In this document: positions 53,860 through 62,802 of the stretch, piece by piece
Layout: every line of letters starts with the position of its first letter
Position numbering within the stretch: the first letter of the stretch is position 1
Assembly: GCF_003429565.1 (NCBI RefSeq)
Contig: NZ_QUAK01000075.1
Span: 62,001 to 126,000 of the forward strand
Origin: Streptomyces triticagri
Lineage (GTDB): Bacteria; Actinomycetota; Actinomycetes; Streptomycetales; Streptomycetaceae
Direction: 5' to 3'
Length of the DNA stretch: 64,000 nucleotides
Notes under the pieces: model-generated
Database searches by the model: none
Told to the model about the DNA's origin: nothing
What the model saw: the letters and a program-made list of their open reading frames with translations, nothing else
Program-made: the position numbers and the translations under genes

Positions 53860-54486
53860 TCACTCCAGCGGCTGTGCCGCCACCGGAAGCTCTTCGCTGT
53901 AGAGCCACGTGAACGTGCGGTCCGGCTCGAGGTGAGCGTCTCCCCAGTGGATGAAGTGAATCCCCGCCTCAGCGTCGGCCGTAAAGAACAAACACACGAG
54001 CTTCGTGTCAGCTCCCAACGCCTCGAAACTCTCGTGTAGTTGCTCGTACTCCTCTGTCGTCATCCCGTCGTCGAGCTCGAAGAGACCCTCCGGCGCATCT
54101 GGGCCATGGCCCAGGAGGAGCCGACGGCGCGTAGGGGACGCGCCAGCAGACAACCGCGCACGCTCAAGCGGCCTCGGTCGGTCTGCGTACTTGAAGGGAA
54201 AGAGCGCGTGGTCCCCTATGACGGCGTACTCGTAGCCGCGCACATCCCGCACGGATTCGTCCAACTCCCGAGCCATGTCCGCCAGGTTCTCTCGCACGGC
54301 CTCAGCCAGGGTGACGCCGTATGGGCTCCGCTTCTTCAGCCCTGCCGTGAGGTGCACGGCGTGGGCGCGAGCATGAGCCCTGGCCAACTGCTCAGGTATC
54401 GCCTCGACGAGCCTGCCGGCATGCCGCCCAAACCGCTTCACTGCCCAGTCGGACGGCCCACCCTGCTTACCACCCAGCACAGACAT
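53860..54486 (-). CDS. unknown protein upstream of the HNH endonuclease
   Basis: A 208-residue soluble protein from an ATG at 54486. No domain is recognised. The N-terminal half is helical and basic (RFGRHAGRLVEAIPEQLARAHARAHAVH); the second half is acidic and strand-rich, with LFELDDGMTTEEYEQLHESFEAL and LVCLFFTADAEAGIHFIHWGDAHLEPDRTF (split). There is no TM segment. It is on the same strand as the HNH gene and likely co-transcribed, so a modification-recognition, sensor or immunity role with the nuclease is possible but unproven. Confidence 0.65.
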   Translation of the reverse strand: MSVLGGKQGGPSDWAVKRFGRHAGRLVEAIPEQLARAHARAHAVHLTAGLKKRSPYGVTLAEAVRENLADMARELDESVRDVRGYEYAVIGDHALFPFKYADRPRPLERARLSAGASPTRRRLLLGHGPDAPEGLFELDDGMTTEEYEQLHESFEALGADTKLVCLFFTADAEAGIHFIHWGDAHLEPDRTFTWLYSEELPVAAQPLE

Positions 54487-54750
54487 GCAGAGTCCTCTCC
54501 CCCGGCTACCCCGCGTACCAACTGTGTGACACGTACAGGCGCCACCGGCAAGAGCCCGATCTAGCCACAGTCACAAGGTCCCGCTTGTCCAGCTGACGTG
54601 CTGAGCAGACTCCTCGGCACGACCGCCTGTAGGCCAATGCCCGCAGTTCTGCCTAGAACTCCCCACCACAATCGAACAGTTCGCTAGGCTTCCGATCCAG
54701 CCTCATCCTCTATTACGACGCCACGCACGCTGACGCAACTACGCGCACCG

Positions 54751-55233
54751 ATGGAGACATTCAACTCTTTGGGGGAAAGTTTGGCTTCAACGGTCAGAAG
54801 CTTCAGACAGACGACCCAGGAAATAGGGCTAATCCAAATTCGAGAACAGACCATCGATGAACGGCTTAGAATCTGGGAATTCATCAATCAAATATCAGAT
54901 CTAAGCGAGGACGGACTCAGGGCTGCTGCGGCAGACGATTGGGACGCACTCCTCTTTTACGCGCCAGAAATCACCTCGACCTCGCGAGTCATCCAAATGA
55001 CAGCACGATTTGGACCATCGATAACGCTGATCGTCGCCGCATTCACCCTCCCCCTATTTCCAGCTCTCCGGGAATCACCCGATGCCATTCAAGCGACATT
55101 GATTCCCATGGCCGTACTGCTCGCAATCGCCTCACCGGAAAACGTACTGACATCTGTGCGAAGCCTAATCGAGAAAGCGGCCTTTGGCGGAAAGTGGCCA
55201 GGAAGCAGCAGTGGATCACTCGTCGCCACCTGA
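54751..55233 (+). CDS. low-GC membrane protein of unknown function
   Basis: A 160-residue protein whose base composition is visibly lower in GC than its surroundings (many AAA, ATT, AAT and ATA codons). The N-terminal 80 residues are polar and helical (QTTQEIGLIQIREQTIDERLRIWEF). Two hydrophobic segments follow (FGPSITLIVAAFTLPLFPAL and ATLIPMAVLLAIASP). It is not recognised. Its codon use marks it as a recent gain from a lower-GC source. No strong ribosome site is seen. Confidence 0.5.
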   Translation: METFNSLGESLASTVRSFRQTTQEIGLIQIREQTIDERLRIWEFINQISDLSEDGLRAAAADDWDALLFYAPEITSTSRVIQMTARFGPSITLIVAAFTLPLFPALRESPDAIQATLIPMAVLLAIASPENVLTSVRSLIEKAAFGGKWPGSSSGSLVAT

Positions 55234-55372
55234 ACGATCCGCCGCGGCTTCGGGTGGACGCTCAGCATCCGCCCGCGCCCTAAGAACATCGCCACCCTCG
55301 ACAGTTCGTATGTCTGGTGCTCCCCGCAGCATTGCGAACTGCATTTGGAACGCGCATGCCTCGAAGATCTAG

Positions 55373-56928
55373 GCCCGCTTCACGACCTACCTTCGCCGGG
55401 AGGTCGCCAAATGCGCAGGACTCAGCCGTCGCGCCTTCGAGGAATGCGCGCGGGTGTCCTTCGCCAAGATGGCGGAATACCAGCGCCGTGGCGCGGTCCA
55501 CTTCCACGCCGTGGTCCGCCTCGACGGCCCCGACGGCGGCGACAGTCCGCCACCGGCCGATGCGATCCGAGCAGCTGCTCGGGCGGCTGAGGTACCCGGT
55601 CCACGGGTCAGCGAACGCGCCCACTCGTTCGCCTTCGGTACACAGCTCGACATCCGCCCGATCCGCTCGGCGGACTTCGCTGGCGGTACCGAGCTCACCG
55701 ACCGTGCCGTAGCCGAGTACATCGCCAACTACGCCACCAAGGGCGCAGAGGCGACCACGCGCACGCTGGACCGGCCGCTCAAGTTCCTCGCTGAGCTCGC
55801 TCAGCTCCGCATCAGCGAGCACGCTCGCCGGATGATCCGCACGGCCTGGCAGCTCGGCGCGCGGCCGGCACTCGAAGAACTCCGGCTTCGCCAGTGGGCC
55901 CACATGCTCGGCTTCCGGGGCCACTTTTCCACCAACACCTGCCGCTACTCCACCACTGCCGGTGGCGAAGACATGGAGGCGGGCCGCGCCGCAAGGCGGC
56001 GCGCCCCGCGCCGTGCGCGGGGGTCTTGGTTCAAGGATCGCGACTACGCGGCGACGACCAGAGAGCGCAACGGCAGCGCCCTGAAGCTGCACGTACTCCC
56101 GGCCTTCCGCGCGCTCCCGCTGAAGGAGATCACGACTCCGCAAGTCCGCCGGTGGCGCACGACATTGCTCGACAACGGGGTTGGCGGTCCCACGGTCGCA
56201 AAGGCGTGCCAGATCCTCCGCGCGATCATGAATACCGCCGTCGACGACGGATTGATCCAGCGCAATCCGTGCCGGATCAAAGGCGCAGGTAACGCCGTCA
56301 GTGCCGAGCGCCCGTTCCTCTCGGCGGATGAGGTCTACCGGCTGGCTGGCGAAGTGCCTTCGCGCTACCGGGCATTGATCCTGCTTGCAGCCTTCACCGG
56401 ACTGCGCTTCGGGGAGTTGGCCGCCCTACAGCGCCGAGACATCGACTTGGACCAGCGCACCATTTCCGTACGCCGCGCACTCGCCGAGACCCGCTCCGAC
56501 GGGCTGCTGATCAAAACTCCGAAGAGTGCCGCTGGCGTCCGGACCGTCGCCTTCCCGGCCTCGCTGACGACCGAGCTGGCCGCGCACCTCGCCGAGTACG
56601 CCGATGCCGGCCGAACTGGCCTCGTATTCGTCGGGCCGCTCGGTGGCTCCTGCGTCGGAACAACTTCCGTCGTATCTGGCTGCGGGCCCTCGACTCGGCG
56701 GACCTGGGTGACGTCCACTTCCATGATCTCCGGCATACGGGCAACGCCCTCGCCGCGACCGGTGGCGCCTCGACCCGCGAACTGATGCACCGCATGGGGC
56801 ACTCGTCGGTCCGCGCAGCGCTGATCTATCAGCACCTCGTCAACGGACGGGACCAGGAGATCGCAGACCATGTGGACGACCAGATCCAGCGGGCCAAGCG
56901 GCCTCGCGGCGGCCCATCTGGCACGTGA
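55373..56928 (+). pseudogene. Rep-integrase in-frame fusion, frameshifted
   Basis: Bases 55373 to about 55970 code for the middle of a RepSA-type replication initiator (ARFTTYLRREVAKCAGLSRR, then MAEYQRRGAVHFHAVVRLDG), without start or end. It runs in frame into a tyrosine integrase from about 56010 (SWFKDRDYAATTRERNG), lacking its N-terminus. The core-binding domain and first catalytic Arg (TGLRFGELAAL) are intact. Near 56640 the frame shifts; the last part, with HDLRHTGNALA, MGHSSVRAAL and the Tyr of YQHL, is in another frame ending at 56928. So the recombinase should be inactive. A deletion removed the rep end, xis and the int start. Confidence 0.8.
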
Positions 56929-56962
56929 GTGGCACGGCGCCCGTCGACCGCCCTAAAAGATC

Positions 56963-57007
56963 AAGGCCCAGGTTTCCGGATTCGTACCGGTTGACCTGGG
57001 CCTTTTG
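56963..57007. terminator. terminator between the integrase remnant and tRNA-Val
   Basis: AAGGCCCAGGT and ACCTGGGCCTT form an 11-bp stem with a 20-base loop, followed by TTGTG. It lies just beyond the 3' end of the tRNA gene and could serve both strands. Confidence 0.75.
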
Positions 57008-57019
57008 TGTGCCGGGAGG

Positions 57020-57065
57020 CTGGTGGGCGCGGACGGTTTCGAACCGCCGACATCTGCCTTGTAAG
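57020..57065. repeat. right attachment site (46-bp direct repeat, within tRNA-Val)
   Basis: Identical to 52599-52644. It covers the CCA end, acceptor strand, T arm, variable loop and half the anticodon arm of the tRNA, so integration kept the tRNA whole. Confidence 0.85.
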
Positions 57066-57095
57066 GGCAGCGCTCTACCGCTGAGCTACGCGCCC
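57021..57095 (-). tRNA. tRNA-Val(TAC), CCA encoded
   Basis: The minus strand begins GGGCGCGTAGCTCAGCGG and gives a full cloverleaf. Acceptor GGGCGCG pairs with CGCGCCC, the D arm is GCTC/GAGC, and anticodon stem CTGCC/GGCAG holds the loop CTTACAA with anticodon TAC. The T arm is GGCGG-TTCGAAA-CCGTC. The discriminator A and CCA are encoded. UAC reads GUA, valine. Its 3' half is the integration target of the element to its left. Confidence 0.95.
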
Positions 57096-57296
57096 GGGAT
57101 GTTTCGACAGCCTACCCTGACGCGGGACGTGCAGGGCAAACGGCCGACGGGCCGGGGCGGATCGGGGGTTTTCCCCACCCGGGATTCGGTGGCGGGCCGG
57201 ATGCTCTCGACGGCTGCGGCTCCGTAGCTTCGACGTACGGGCTCGGACAGTACCTACGAGCTCGGGCCGGCCGTCGAACTGCACGGGGAGATCAGG

Positions 57297-58085
57297 ATGG
57301 GCAGCACCGCCGTATGTGACCGTCGTCGCCGTTCCGCGCTCGCGCTCGGCGGTGTGGTCGCCGTCGCGCTGCTGGCCGGGGGATGCGTGGACGCGGAGTC
57401 GGACGAGGAGCCGGAGACTCGGTCGTTCGAACTCGATGGCGGGACGTTGAAGGTCGACTCCGACGACTCCGCGATCGAGCTGGTGGCGGCGGACGGTGAG
57501 AGCCGTCGCGGCGCTGCACGGATCGAGGTGACCCGGTGGTTCGCCGGGAGGACGTTTCTGGGTGGGGACGCCGGTGTGAGCTGGGAGATGAAGGGCGACA
57601 CCTTGAAGCTGCGCACCAAGTGCCCTGGGGTGGCGTCGAGTTGCGACGCACGGCATCGCATCGAGGTGCCCTCCGGGGTGGCGGTGGACGTGGTCAACGG
57701 CGACGGGTCGGTCTCGGCGAAGGGCTTCGCGACCCCGGTGAAGGTACGAGCCGACGACGGCCGCGTGACGGTGCGCGACTCGAAGGGACCGCTCGACCTG
57801 TTGAGCAAGGACGGCCGGGTGGAGGCCGTCGACGTGTCGTCCCGTCGGGTCACGGCGCGGTCCGAGGACGGCCGGGTGGACGTGCGTCTCTCCCGCGTTC
57901 CGGAAGCCGTGGAGGCACGGAGCGGGGACGGTTCGGTCACGGTGGAGGTGCCGCACGGCAGGTATCGGGTGGATGCGGGCAGTGGGGACGGCGCCGTGGA
58001 CGTGGGTGTGCCGCGGGATTCCTCGAGTCGGCATGCGGTGTCGGCGCACAGCGATGACGGCAGGGTGACCGTGCGGGAGAGGTGA
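57297..58085 (+). CDS. DUF4097-family lipoprotein
   Basis: A 262-residue protein. An Arg-rich start and hydrophobic stretch lead to the lipobox LLAGGC (Cys30). The mature part is a chain of short beta repeats of the kind VKVRADDGRVTVRDSKGPLDL and VTARSEDGRVDVRLS, typical of DUF4097 right-handed beta-helix proteins. It would be anchored on the outer side of the membrane. Function unknown. The ATG follows GGGGAG, and the gene is divergent from the tRNA. Confidence 0.82.
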   Translation: MGSTAVCDRRRRSALALGGVVAVALLAGGCVDAESDEEPETRSFELDGGTLKVDSDDSAIELVAADGESRRGAARIEVTRWFAGRTFLGGDAGVSWEMKGDTLKLRTKCPGVASSCDARHRIEVPSGVAVDVVNGDGSVSAKGFATPVKVRADDGRVTVRDSKGPLDLLSKDGRVEAVDVSSRRVTARSEDGRVDVRLSRVPEAVEARSGDGSVTVEVPHGRYRVDAGSGDGAVDVGVPRDSSSRHAVSAHSDDGRVTVRER

Positions 58086-58307
58086 GTCCCGGGCCGGGTG
58101 CATTGGCGTAGGGCTTCCGGTGGTGCGCATTGAAGCGGAGGGGCGGTTGGAAGGCGGGCGGATCCTGACTTCGTGGGCGCGATCCGCCGGGCAAGGCCAT
58201 CGCGTTCCGGCGAGCTGTGTAATCGCGATCTAAAGGACCCGTGTGTTCGACGTCAACCGGTGGGAGAATGTCACCGGGCAGGGCGGATGACAGCACGGGA
58301 GAGGGAT

Positions 58308-59852
58308 GTGACGGCGACACCATCGCAGCCGTACACGCAGCAAGTTGCGCGCCACCGTGAGTCCGCGGGTCCTCTCCCGGCTGCCTCGCTCACCGAGGTC
58401 ACCGAAATCACCGAGACCACCGGTCTGCGGGCGGCTGCCCGGTGCCGTACGGCCGCCCGGCGCCGTACGACGGATCGAATTGACTCGGCGCAGACGGCCG
58501 CCGTCGGCCGCCCGCGCCGGGCGCACCGACGCGCTGCCCGTGATGTGCTGGCCCTCATAGCACTTCCCGTGCCCCTCCTGGCGGGCGTGCTTCCGGCAGC
58601 GTTCGCCGGAGGGGGTACGCGCCGCTGGTTCGGCGGACGGGGCGAGGGCCAGCGTGCCGAAGCTCAGGCGGCCAAGGACGCCGCTGCCGCAGCGTTCTAT
58701 GAACTCGACACCGCTCAGCGTGATCTGCGCATCTCCATCGAGACGATCACCGCGGTCGACGGTACGCCTGCCGCTCAGCGGACGGTCTCCGATTTCGAGG
58801 CACTCGGACACCGGATCGACGAGGTCAGCCACCGGTATATCGCGGCGGTGGACTCCTACGATCTGGACCGGGACGATCTGGAGGCGTCGGTCGCCGCGCA
58901 GGCGAAGACCGAGCTCACCCGGGCGAAGGACGACCTGGTCAGGGTCAAGCAGGATCTTGACCGTTTCGCTCAGGGACTCGGGCCACTTCTCGACAAGGCG
59001 GAGACGCAGCTGGCGCGCCTCGCGCCCGCGGTCGAGCGGGCCCGCCAGGCACTGCTCGCTGCCAGCACCGCGCTCGACTCGGCACGTAATTCCGGACTGC
59101 GCGCCGACGATCTTGCCACTCGCCTCGCGGCTCTCGGGCCGGAACTGACCAAGCTCAATCAGGGCGCCGGGCGGCACGGCGTGACCGACACGCTGCATCG
59201 GGCCGATGAGGTGCTGCGCGAGGCCGAGACGATCAGGGCCGAGGCCGAGCGGCTTCCCGAGCTGGCAGCCGAGATGGACAAGCGCATCGTTTCGCTGCGT
59301 ACCCGGGCCCAGGCGTTGACCACCAGGGCGGCTCAGGTCGACCCGGTGCTCAGTGAGCTGCGGCGTCGCTTCGCCGCCGCCTGTTGGCAGGATCTGCAGC
59401 AGGTCCCCGATCAGGCGTCTGCGTCGGTCAAGCAGGCCGAGCAGCGCCTGGCGGAGGCCCGCAAGGCTCGCGACGAGCAGCGCTGGCCCGATGCGACCGC
59501 GCTCCTGAGCACGGTGCGTGCGCTCCTCAATTCGACCGACGAGGCAGTGTCTGCTGCAGGCGATCGCCTGCAGCAGTTGAATGCGGTCTCCAAGGACCCG
59601 GAGCAGGAGATCGAACGCACTCGGTTCGCCATCCGTGATGCCCAGCGGCTCGCCATGGCCGGCCGGCACACGCCGGATCCCCAGCATGCCCGGCCGCTGG
59701 ACGACTCGGTGGCACGTCTGGACCGTGCGATCGCTTCGCTCCAGGGCCGCCACCCCGACTACTGGCACTTCCTGACGGAGACGGAGGCGGTACGCCAGAC
59801 CGTGAGCCGGGTCGTCTCGCAGATCCGGGAGGATCGGGGCATGGGAGCTTGA
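58308..59852 (+). CDS. coiled-coil protein with one N-terminal TM segment
   Basis: A 514-residue protein. A polar Thr/Arg-rich head (about 1-70) is followed by a hydrophobic segment (DVLALIALPVPLLAGVLPAAFAGG, about 78-101). Then come some 400 residues of Ala/Glu/Arg/Leu heptad-like helices (for instance AKTELTRAKDDLVRVKQDLDRFAQGLGPLLDKAETQLARL, split). It likely forms long coiled coils at the membrane, like a cytoskeletal or envelope scaffold. The GTG at 58308 after GGGAG was chosen; an ATG at 58287 is possible. A long open frame on the other strand is a shadow. Confidence 0.7.
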   Translation: MTATPSQPYTQQVARHRESAGPLPAASLTEVTEITETTGLRAAARCRTAARRRTTDRIDSAQTAAVGRPRRAHRRAARDVLALIALPVPLLAGVLPAAFAGGGTRRWFGGRGEGQRAEAQAAKDAAAAAFYELDTAQRDLRISIETITAVDGTPAAQRTVSDFEALGHRIDEVSHRYIAAVDSYDLDRDDLEASVAAQAKTELTRAKDDLVRVKQDLDRFAQGLGPLLDKAETQLARLAPAVERARQALLAASTALDSARNSGLRADDLATRLAALGPELTKLNQGAGRHGVTDTLHRADEVLREAETIRAEAERLPELAAEMDKRIVSLRTRAQALTTRAAQVDPVLSELRRRFAAACWQDLQQVPDQASASVKQAEQRLAEARKARDEQRWPDATALLSTVRALLNSTDEAVSAAGDRLQQLNAVSKDPEQEIERTRFAIRDAQRLAMAGRHTPDPQHARPLDDSVARLDRAIASLQGRHPDYWHFLTETEAVRQTVSRVVSQIREDRGMGA

Positions 59853-59963
59853 CCGGCGATCCGGAACTCGGTGTGGCGCTCGTCGCTCCGAAGGCGGATC
59901 CTGGACATGCGGCGCGTGCAGCGCGCCGGGACAAGCGGCCTCCGCGACCCGAGGGAGGCGGAC

Positions 59964-60515
59964 ATGGCCACGCAAGCAATTCGCTCCGGTACCAAGCGGC
60001 GTATCACCCTCGACGAGCATCTGCCCGTCGACCACCGCCTCAGCAAGGTCTATCGAATCGGCGCCGGCCTCACCGGTCTGCTGCTGCTCGCCTTCGGCAT
60101 CCTGGGTCTGATCAACCGGATCGGCTTCTTCGACACCGGTGGCGACAGCGTGGCCGGTCTGAACACCAACGGTGCACTCAGTGTGCTGTCCATCTGTGTC
60201 GGGCTGCTCCTGTTCGCCGGCATGGTGATCGGTGGCAACTTCGCGTCGACGCTCAATATGGTCCTCGGCATCGCATTCATCCTGAGTGGCTTCGTCAATC
60301 TCGCGCTGCTTGAAACGGGCTTGAACTTCCTCGCCTTCCGCATCCAGAACGTCCTGTTCAGTTTCGTGGTGGGCGTGCTGCTGATGCTCTTCGGCATGTA
60401 CGGGCGGGTCGGCAGCGCCCTGCCGCACGACAACCCGTACTGGATGGCGCGGCACCCCGAGCAGGCCGCCGACGAGCAACGCCGGCGCTCCGGCCGACAC
60501 CGCCTGCCCGCTTGA
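59964..60515 (+). CDS. DUF4383-type four-helix membrane protein
   Basis: A 183-residue membrane protein with four hydrophobic segments: IGAGLTGLLLLAFGILGLI, GALSVLSICVGLLLFAGMVIG, NMVLGIAFILSGFVNLALL, and NVLFSFVVGVLLMLFGMYG. A conserved N-terminus (TLDEHLPVDHRLSKVYR) and a His-rich end (PHDNPYWMARHPEQ) frame them. The family has no known role. The ATG follows GGGAGG. It is 111 bp after the coiled-coil gene. Confidence 0.78.
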   Translation: MATQAIRSGTKRRITLDEHLPVDHRLSKVYRIGAGLTGLLLLAFGILGLINRIGFFDTGGDSVAGLNTNGALSVLSICVGLLLFAGMVIGGNFASTLNMVLGIAFILSGFVNLALLETGLNFLAFRIQNVLFSFVVGVLLMLFGMYGRVGSALPHDNPYWMARHPEQAADEQRRRSGRHRLPA

Positions 60516-60789
60516 GGACCGTCCGCCGGGCACCCGAGCCGCAGCCTCTACTCCGCGGCGCATGAGGCGGGCAGTCGCCTTACGCGTGACATGTGCCGGC
60601 CTACCCGCCCGGCCGAGGGCGGCAGTGAGTGCGCACGTAGAGTTCCGTACACAGGTATGGGTCCGGTCGAGGAGCGCGAGGACAAGTGCTGGGCGCCCTG
60701 GGGTCGATCCGGCGGACGGCCCGAGTCGGCCTCGGTGACGGTGCCGTGTGCGCCCTCGACTGGTCGGAAGTCCCGAGGAAAGCAGGAGC

Positions 60790-61410
60790 ATGGACTTCAG
60801 CAGCGCGTTGCGGACGCGACGGCTCGTCGCCATCGTCCGCGGCAAGGACCCCGAGGCGTCGTTCAGGACCGTACTGACGCTGGCGGAGGCAGGTGTCGAC
60901 CTCATCGAGGTGTCGCTGAGCAGCACGGACGCACTTGCGGTGATCGAACGAGCACGTATCGAACTGGGTGAATCGGCCTGGCTCGGCGCCGGAACCGTGC
61001 TCACTGCCGCAGACGCCGAGCGAGCGGCGGCCGCCGGCGCGAATCTGATCGTCACCCCCGGGCTCGGCCCCGGAGTCAGTACGGCGGTGCAGAGCGGACT
61101 GCCCGTGCTGGCCGGAGTACTCACCCCCACCGATGTGTGCCAGGCCGCCGACTGCGGGGCGACGGCGCTCAAGATCTTCCCTGCGTCCGCGATGGGTGGT
61201 CCCTCCTATCTGAAGGCGTTGCGCGCGCCGTTCCCCGATGTGCCGTTCGTGCCGGTCGGTGGGGTCGGTGCATCGGAGGCCGCTGACTATCTGCGGCTGG
61301 GTGCCGTGGCTGTGGGTGTCGGTTCTCCTCTCGTCGGGGATGCTGCCGACGGTGGCGATCTGGACGGGCTGCGTCGACGTGCCGCCGAGTTCAAGGCCGT
61401 GTGCTCGTGA
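60790..61410 (+). CDS. eda: KDPG/KHG aldolase
   Basis: A 206-residue class I aldolase of the Eda family. LIEVSLSSTDAL holds the catalytic Glu (about residue 40), LGAGTVLTAADAERAAAAGANLIVTPG is the phosphate/pyruvate region, and ALKIFPASAMGG holds the Schiff-base Lys. It splits 2-keto-3-deoxy-6-phosphogluconate into pyruvate and glyceraldehyde-3-phosphate. The stop overlaps the kinase start (GTGA). Together they complete the end of a sugar-acid pathway; no dehydratase is in the window. Confidence 0.9.
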   Translation: MDFSSALRTRRLVAIVRGKDPEASFRTVLTLAEAGVDLIEVSLSSTDALAVIERARIELGESAWLGAGTVLTAADAERAAAAGANLIVTPGLGPGVSTAVQSGLPVLAGVLTPTDVCQAADCGATALKIFPASAMGGPSYLKALRAPFPDVPFVPVGGVGASEAADYLRLGAVAVGVGSPLVGDAADGGDLDGLRRRAAEFKAVCS

Positions 61411-62441
61411 GCGCGGGTGGTCCGTCTGCGGGCCGGGATGCTGTACCGGTGTCCGGCGATACCCAGGTGTTCACCTTCGGCGAGACGATGGTGGCCTTGC
61501 GCGGGAGCGGACCGCTCCGGCTGGGTGGCTCCCTGGATGTGTCGGTGGCCGGTGCCGAGTCCAACGTCGCCATCGGGCTGGCCCGTCTCGGGCACCGAGT
61601 GCGATGGGCGGGCGCCGTCGGCGACGACGAAGCCGGTGAACTGGTGCTGCGCACCCTCCGAGCCGAAGGCGTGGACGTCACCGGGAGCTCCAGGGACTCT
61701 TCCGCTCCGACCGGCCTGCTGCTCTTCGAACCTCGATTGCCGCAGGTCACACGCGTGCACTATTACCGGTCCGGATCCGCCGGCTCTCGGGTCGACAGCG
61801 CTGCCGTAACCGCCGCGTTCACCGACGGCGCGGGCGCGCCGCCCCGTCTGTTGCACCTGACCGGCATCACGCCGGCCCTCGGGCCGGCACCGCTCGCGGC
61901 AGCACGCCAGGCCCTTGAACTGGCCCGCGAGCACGGCGTGCAGGTCTGTCTCGACGTCAACTTCCGCTCCCGGCTGTGGAACGAGGCCGATGCGGCGGCC
62001 GTGCTGCGCGACTGGATGCCGTACGTCGATGTGCTGATCGCCTCCGACGACGAACTTCCGCTGTGTCTGTCCGTCTCCCGGGACGGAGCATCCGCCGCCG
62101 GCAAGGATCCGGCGGAGATGCACGCCGACCAACTGCTGTCGCAGGGGGTACGCGAGGTCGTCGTGAAGCTCGGTGCGGCGGGGGCGACGGCGTACACGGC
62201 GGAAGGCAGCGTGCACAGGCCGGCCCGATCCGTGGAAGCTGTCGATCCGGTCGGTGCCGGAGACGCTTTCGTCGCCGGGTACGTGTCCGCGCTGCTCGAC
62301 GGTGCTGGCGTGACCGGCAGGCTGGAGCGTGCGGTCACCACAGGAGCGTTCGCCGTGGCTTCGCACGGGGACTGGGAGGGCGCTCCCACTCGGTCCGAGC
62401 TCGCACTCCTCGGTGCGGAGTCGGGCACTGTGGTGCGCTGA
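61407..62441 (+). CDS. kdgK: PfkB-family 2-keto-3-deoxygluconate kinase
   Basis: A 344-residue sugar kinase of the PfkB/ribokinase family. VFTFGETMVALRGSGPLRLGG is the N-terminal substrate region, AGAESNVAIGLARLGHRVRWAGAVGDDEAG the first signature, and VDPVGAGDAFVAGYV the second, with the catalytic Asp near residue 277. Coupling to eda by a 4-bp overlap makes 2-keto-3-deoxygluconate the likely substrate. A GTG two codons upstream (61401) is another possible start. Confidence 0.87.
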   Translation: MSAGGPSAGRDAVPVSGDTQVFTFGETMVALRGSGPLRLGGSLDVSVAGAESNVAIGLARLGHRVRWAGAVGDDEAGELVLRTLRAEGVDVTGSSRDSSAPTGLLLFEPRLPQVTRVHYYRSGSAGSRVDSAAVTAAFTDGAGAPPRLLHLTGITPALGPAPLAAARQALELAREHGVQVCLDVNFRSRLWNEADAAAVLRDWMPYVDVLIASDDELPLCLSVSRDGASAAGKDPAEMHADQLLSQGVREVVVKLGAAGATAYTAEGSVHRPARSVEAVDPVGAGDAFVAGYVSALLDGAGVTGRLERAVTTGAFAVASHGDWEGAPTRSELALLGAESGTVVR

Positions 62442-62538
62442 CAGTCCGTCGAACATCACGGTCCCTCCGTACTCGGTCTCGATCGACTGCGTCCTGTGTG
62501 GCGTTCCCGCCGGGCGAGCGGGCGGTTAGCCTGTGGGC

Positions 62539-62763
62539 ATGCCCCGTTATGAATTCCGCTGCCGGAGCTGCGGCGACACCTTCGAGGTCAGCCGCCCCAT
62601 GTCCCAGTCCTCCGCGCCGGCGGACTGCCCCTCCGGTCACACGGACACGGTGAAGCTGCTGTCCACGGTCGCTGTAGGGAGCACAGCCGGCTCGGGCGGC
62701 GCTTCCGCCCCGGCCGCCGGCGGCGGGGGCGGCGGTTGTTGCGGTGGAGGTTGCTGCGGTTGA
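62539..62763 (+). CDS. FmdB-type zinc-ribbon protein
   Basis: A 74-residue protein. MPRYEFRCRSCGDTFEV has the first Cys pair (C8, C11) of the FmdB/CxxC_CxxC_SSSS regulatory-protein family. The second pair is changed: DCPSGH gives Cys30 and His34. A Gly-rich tail ends in CCGGGCCG, four Cys that could bind metal. The role of the family is not well established. Confidence 0.82.
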   Translation: MPRYEFRCRSCGDTFEVSRPMSQSSAPADCPSGHTDTVKLLSTVAVGSTAGSGGASAPAAGGGGGGCCGGGCCG

Positions 62764-62802
62764 CCGCGGCGCCCCTTCGTCGGCTCGAGGGGTCGGCCGC
62801 TG

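Larger units (their letters stand above)
52600..57065. mobile_element. degraded pSAM2-type integrative element (AICE remnant)
   Basis: About 4.5 kb between 46-bp repeats at a tRNA-Val gene. The right end has a RepSA-like replication fragment joined to a tyrosine integrase beside the tRNA, the gene order of pSAM2-type elements. The integrase has a frameshift, and Rep, Xis and transfer (Tra) genes are truncated or absent, so the element should be immobile. The left part carries an HNH endonuclease and a partner gene, the middle a low-GC membrane protein gene. All are probably later cargo. Confidence 0.78.

Noticed and set aside
58230..61172. A 980-codon minus-strand open frame over the coiled-coil and DUF4383 genes.
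   Set aside because: Its translation lacks recognisable motifs and lies antisense to two plausible genes with ribosome sites.
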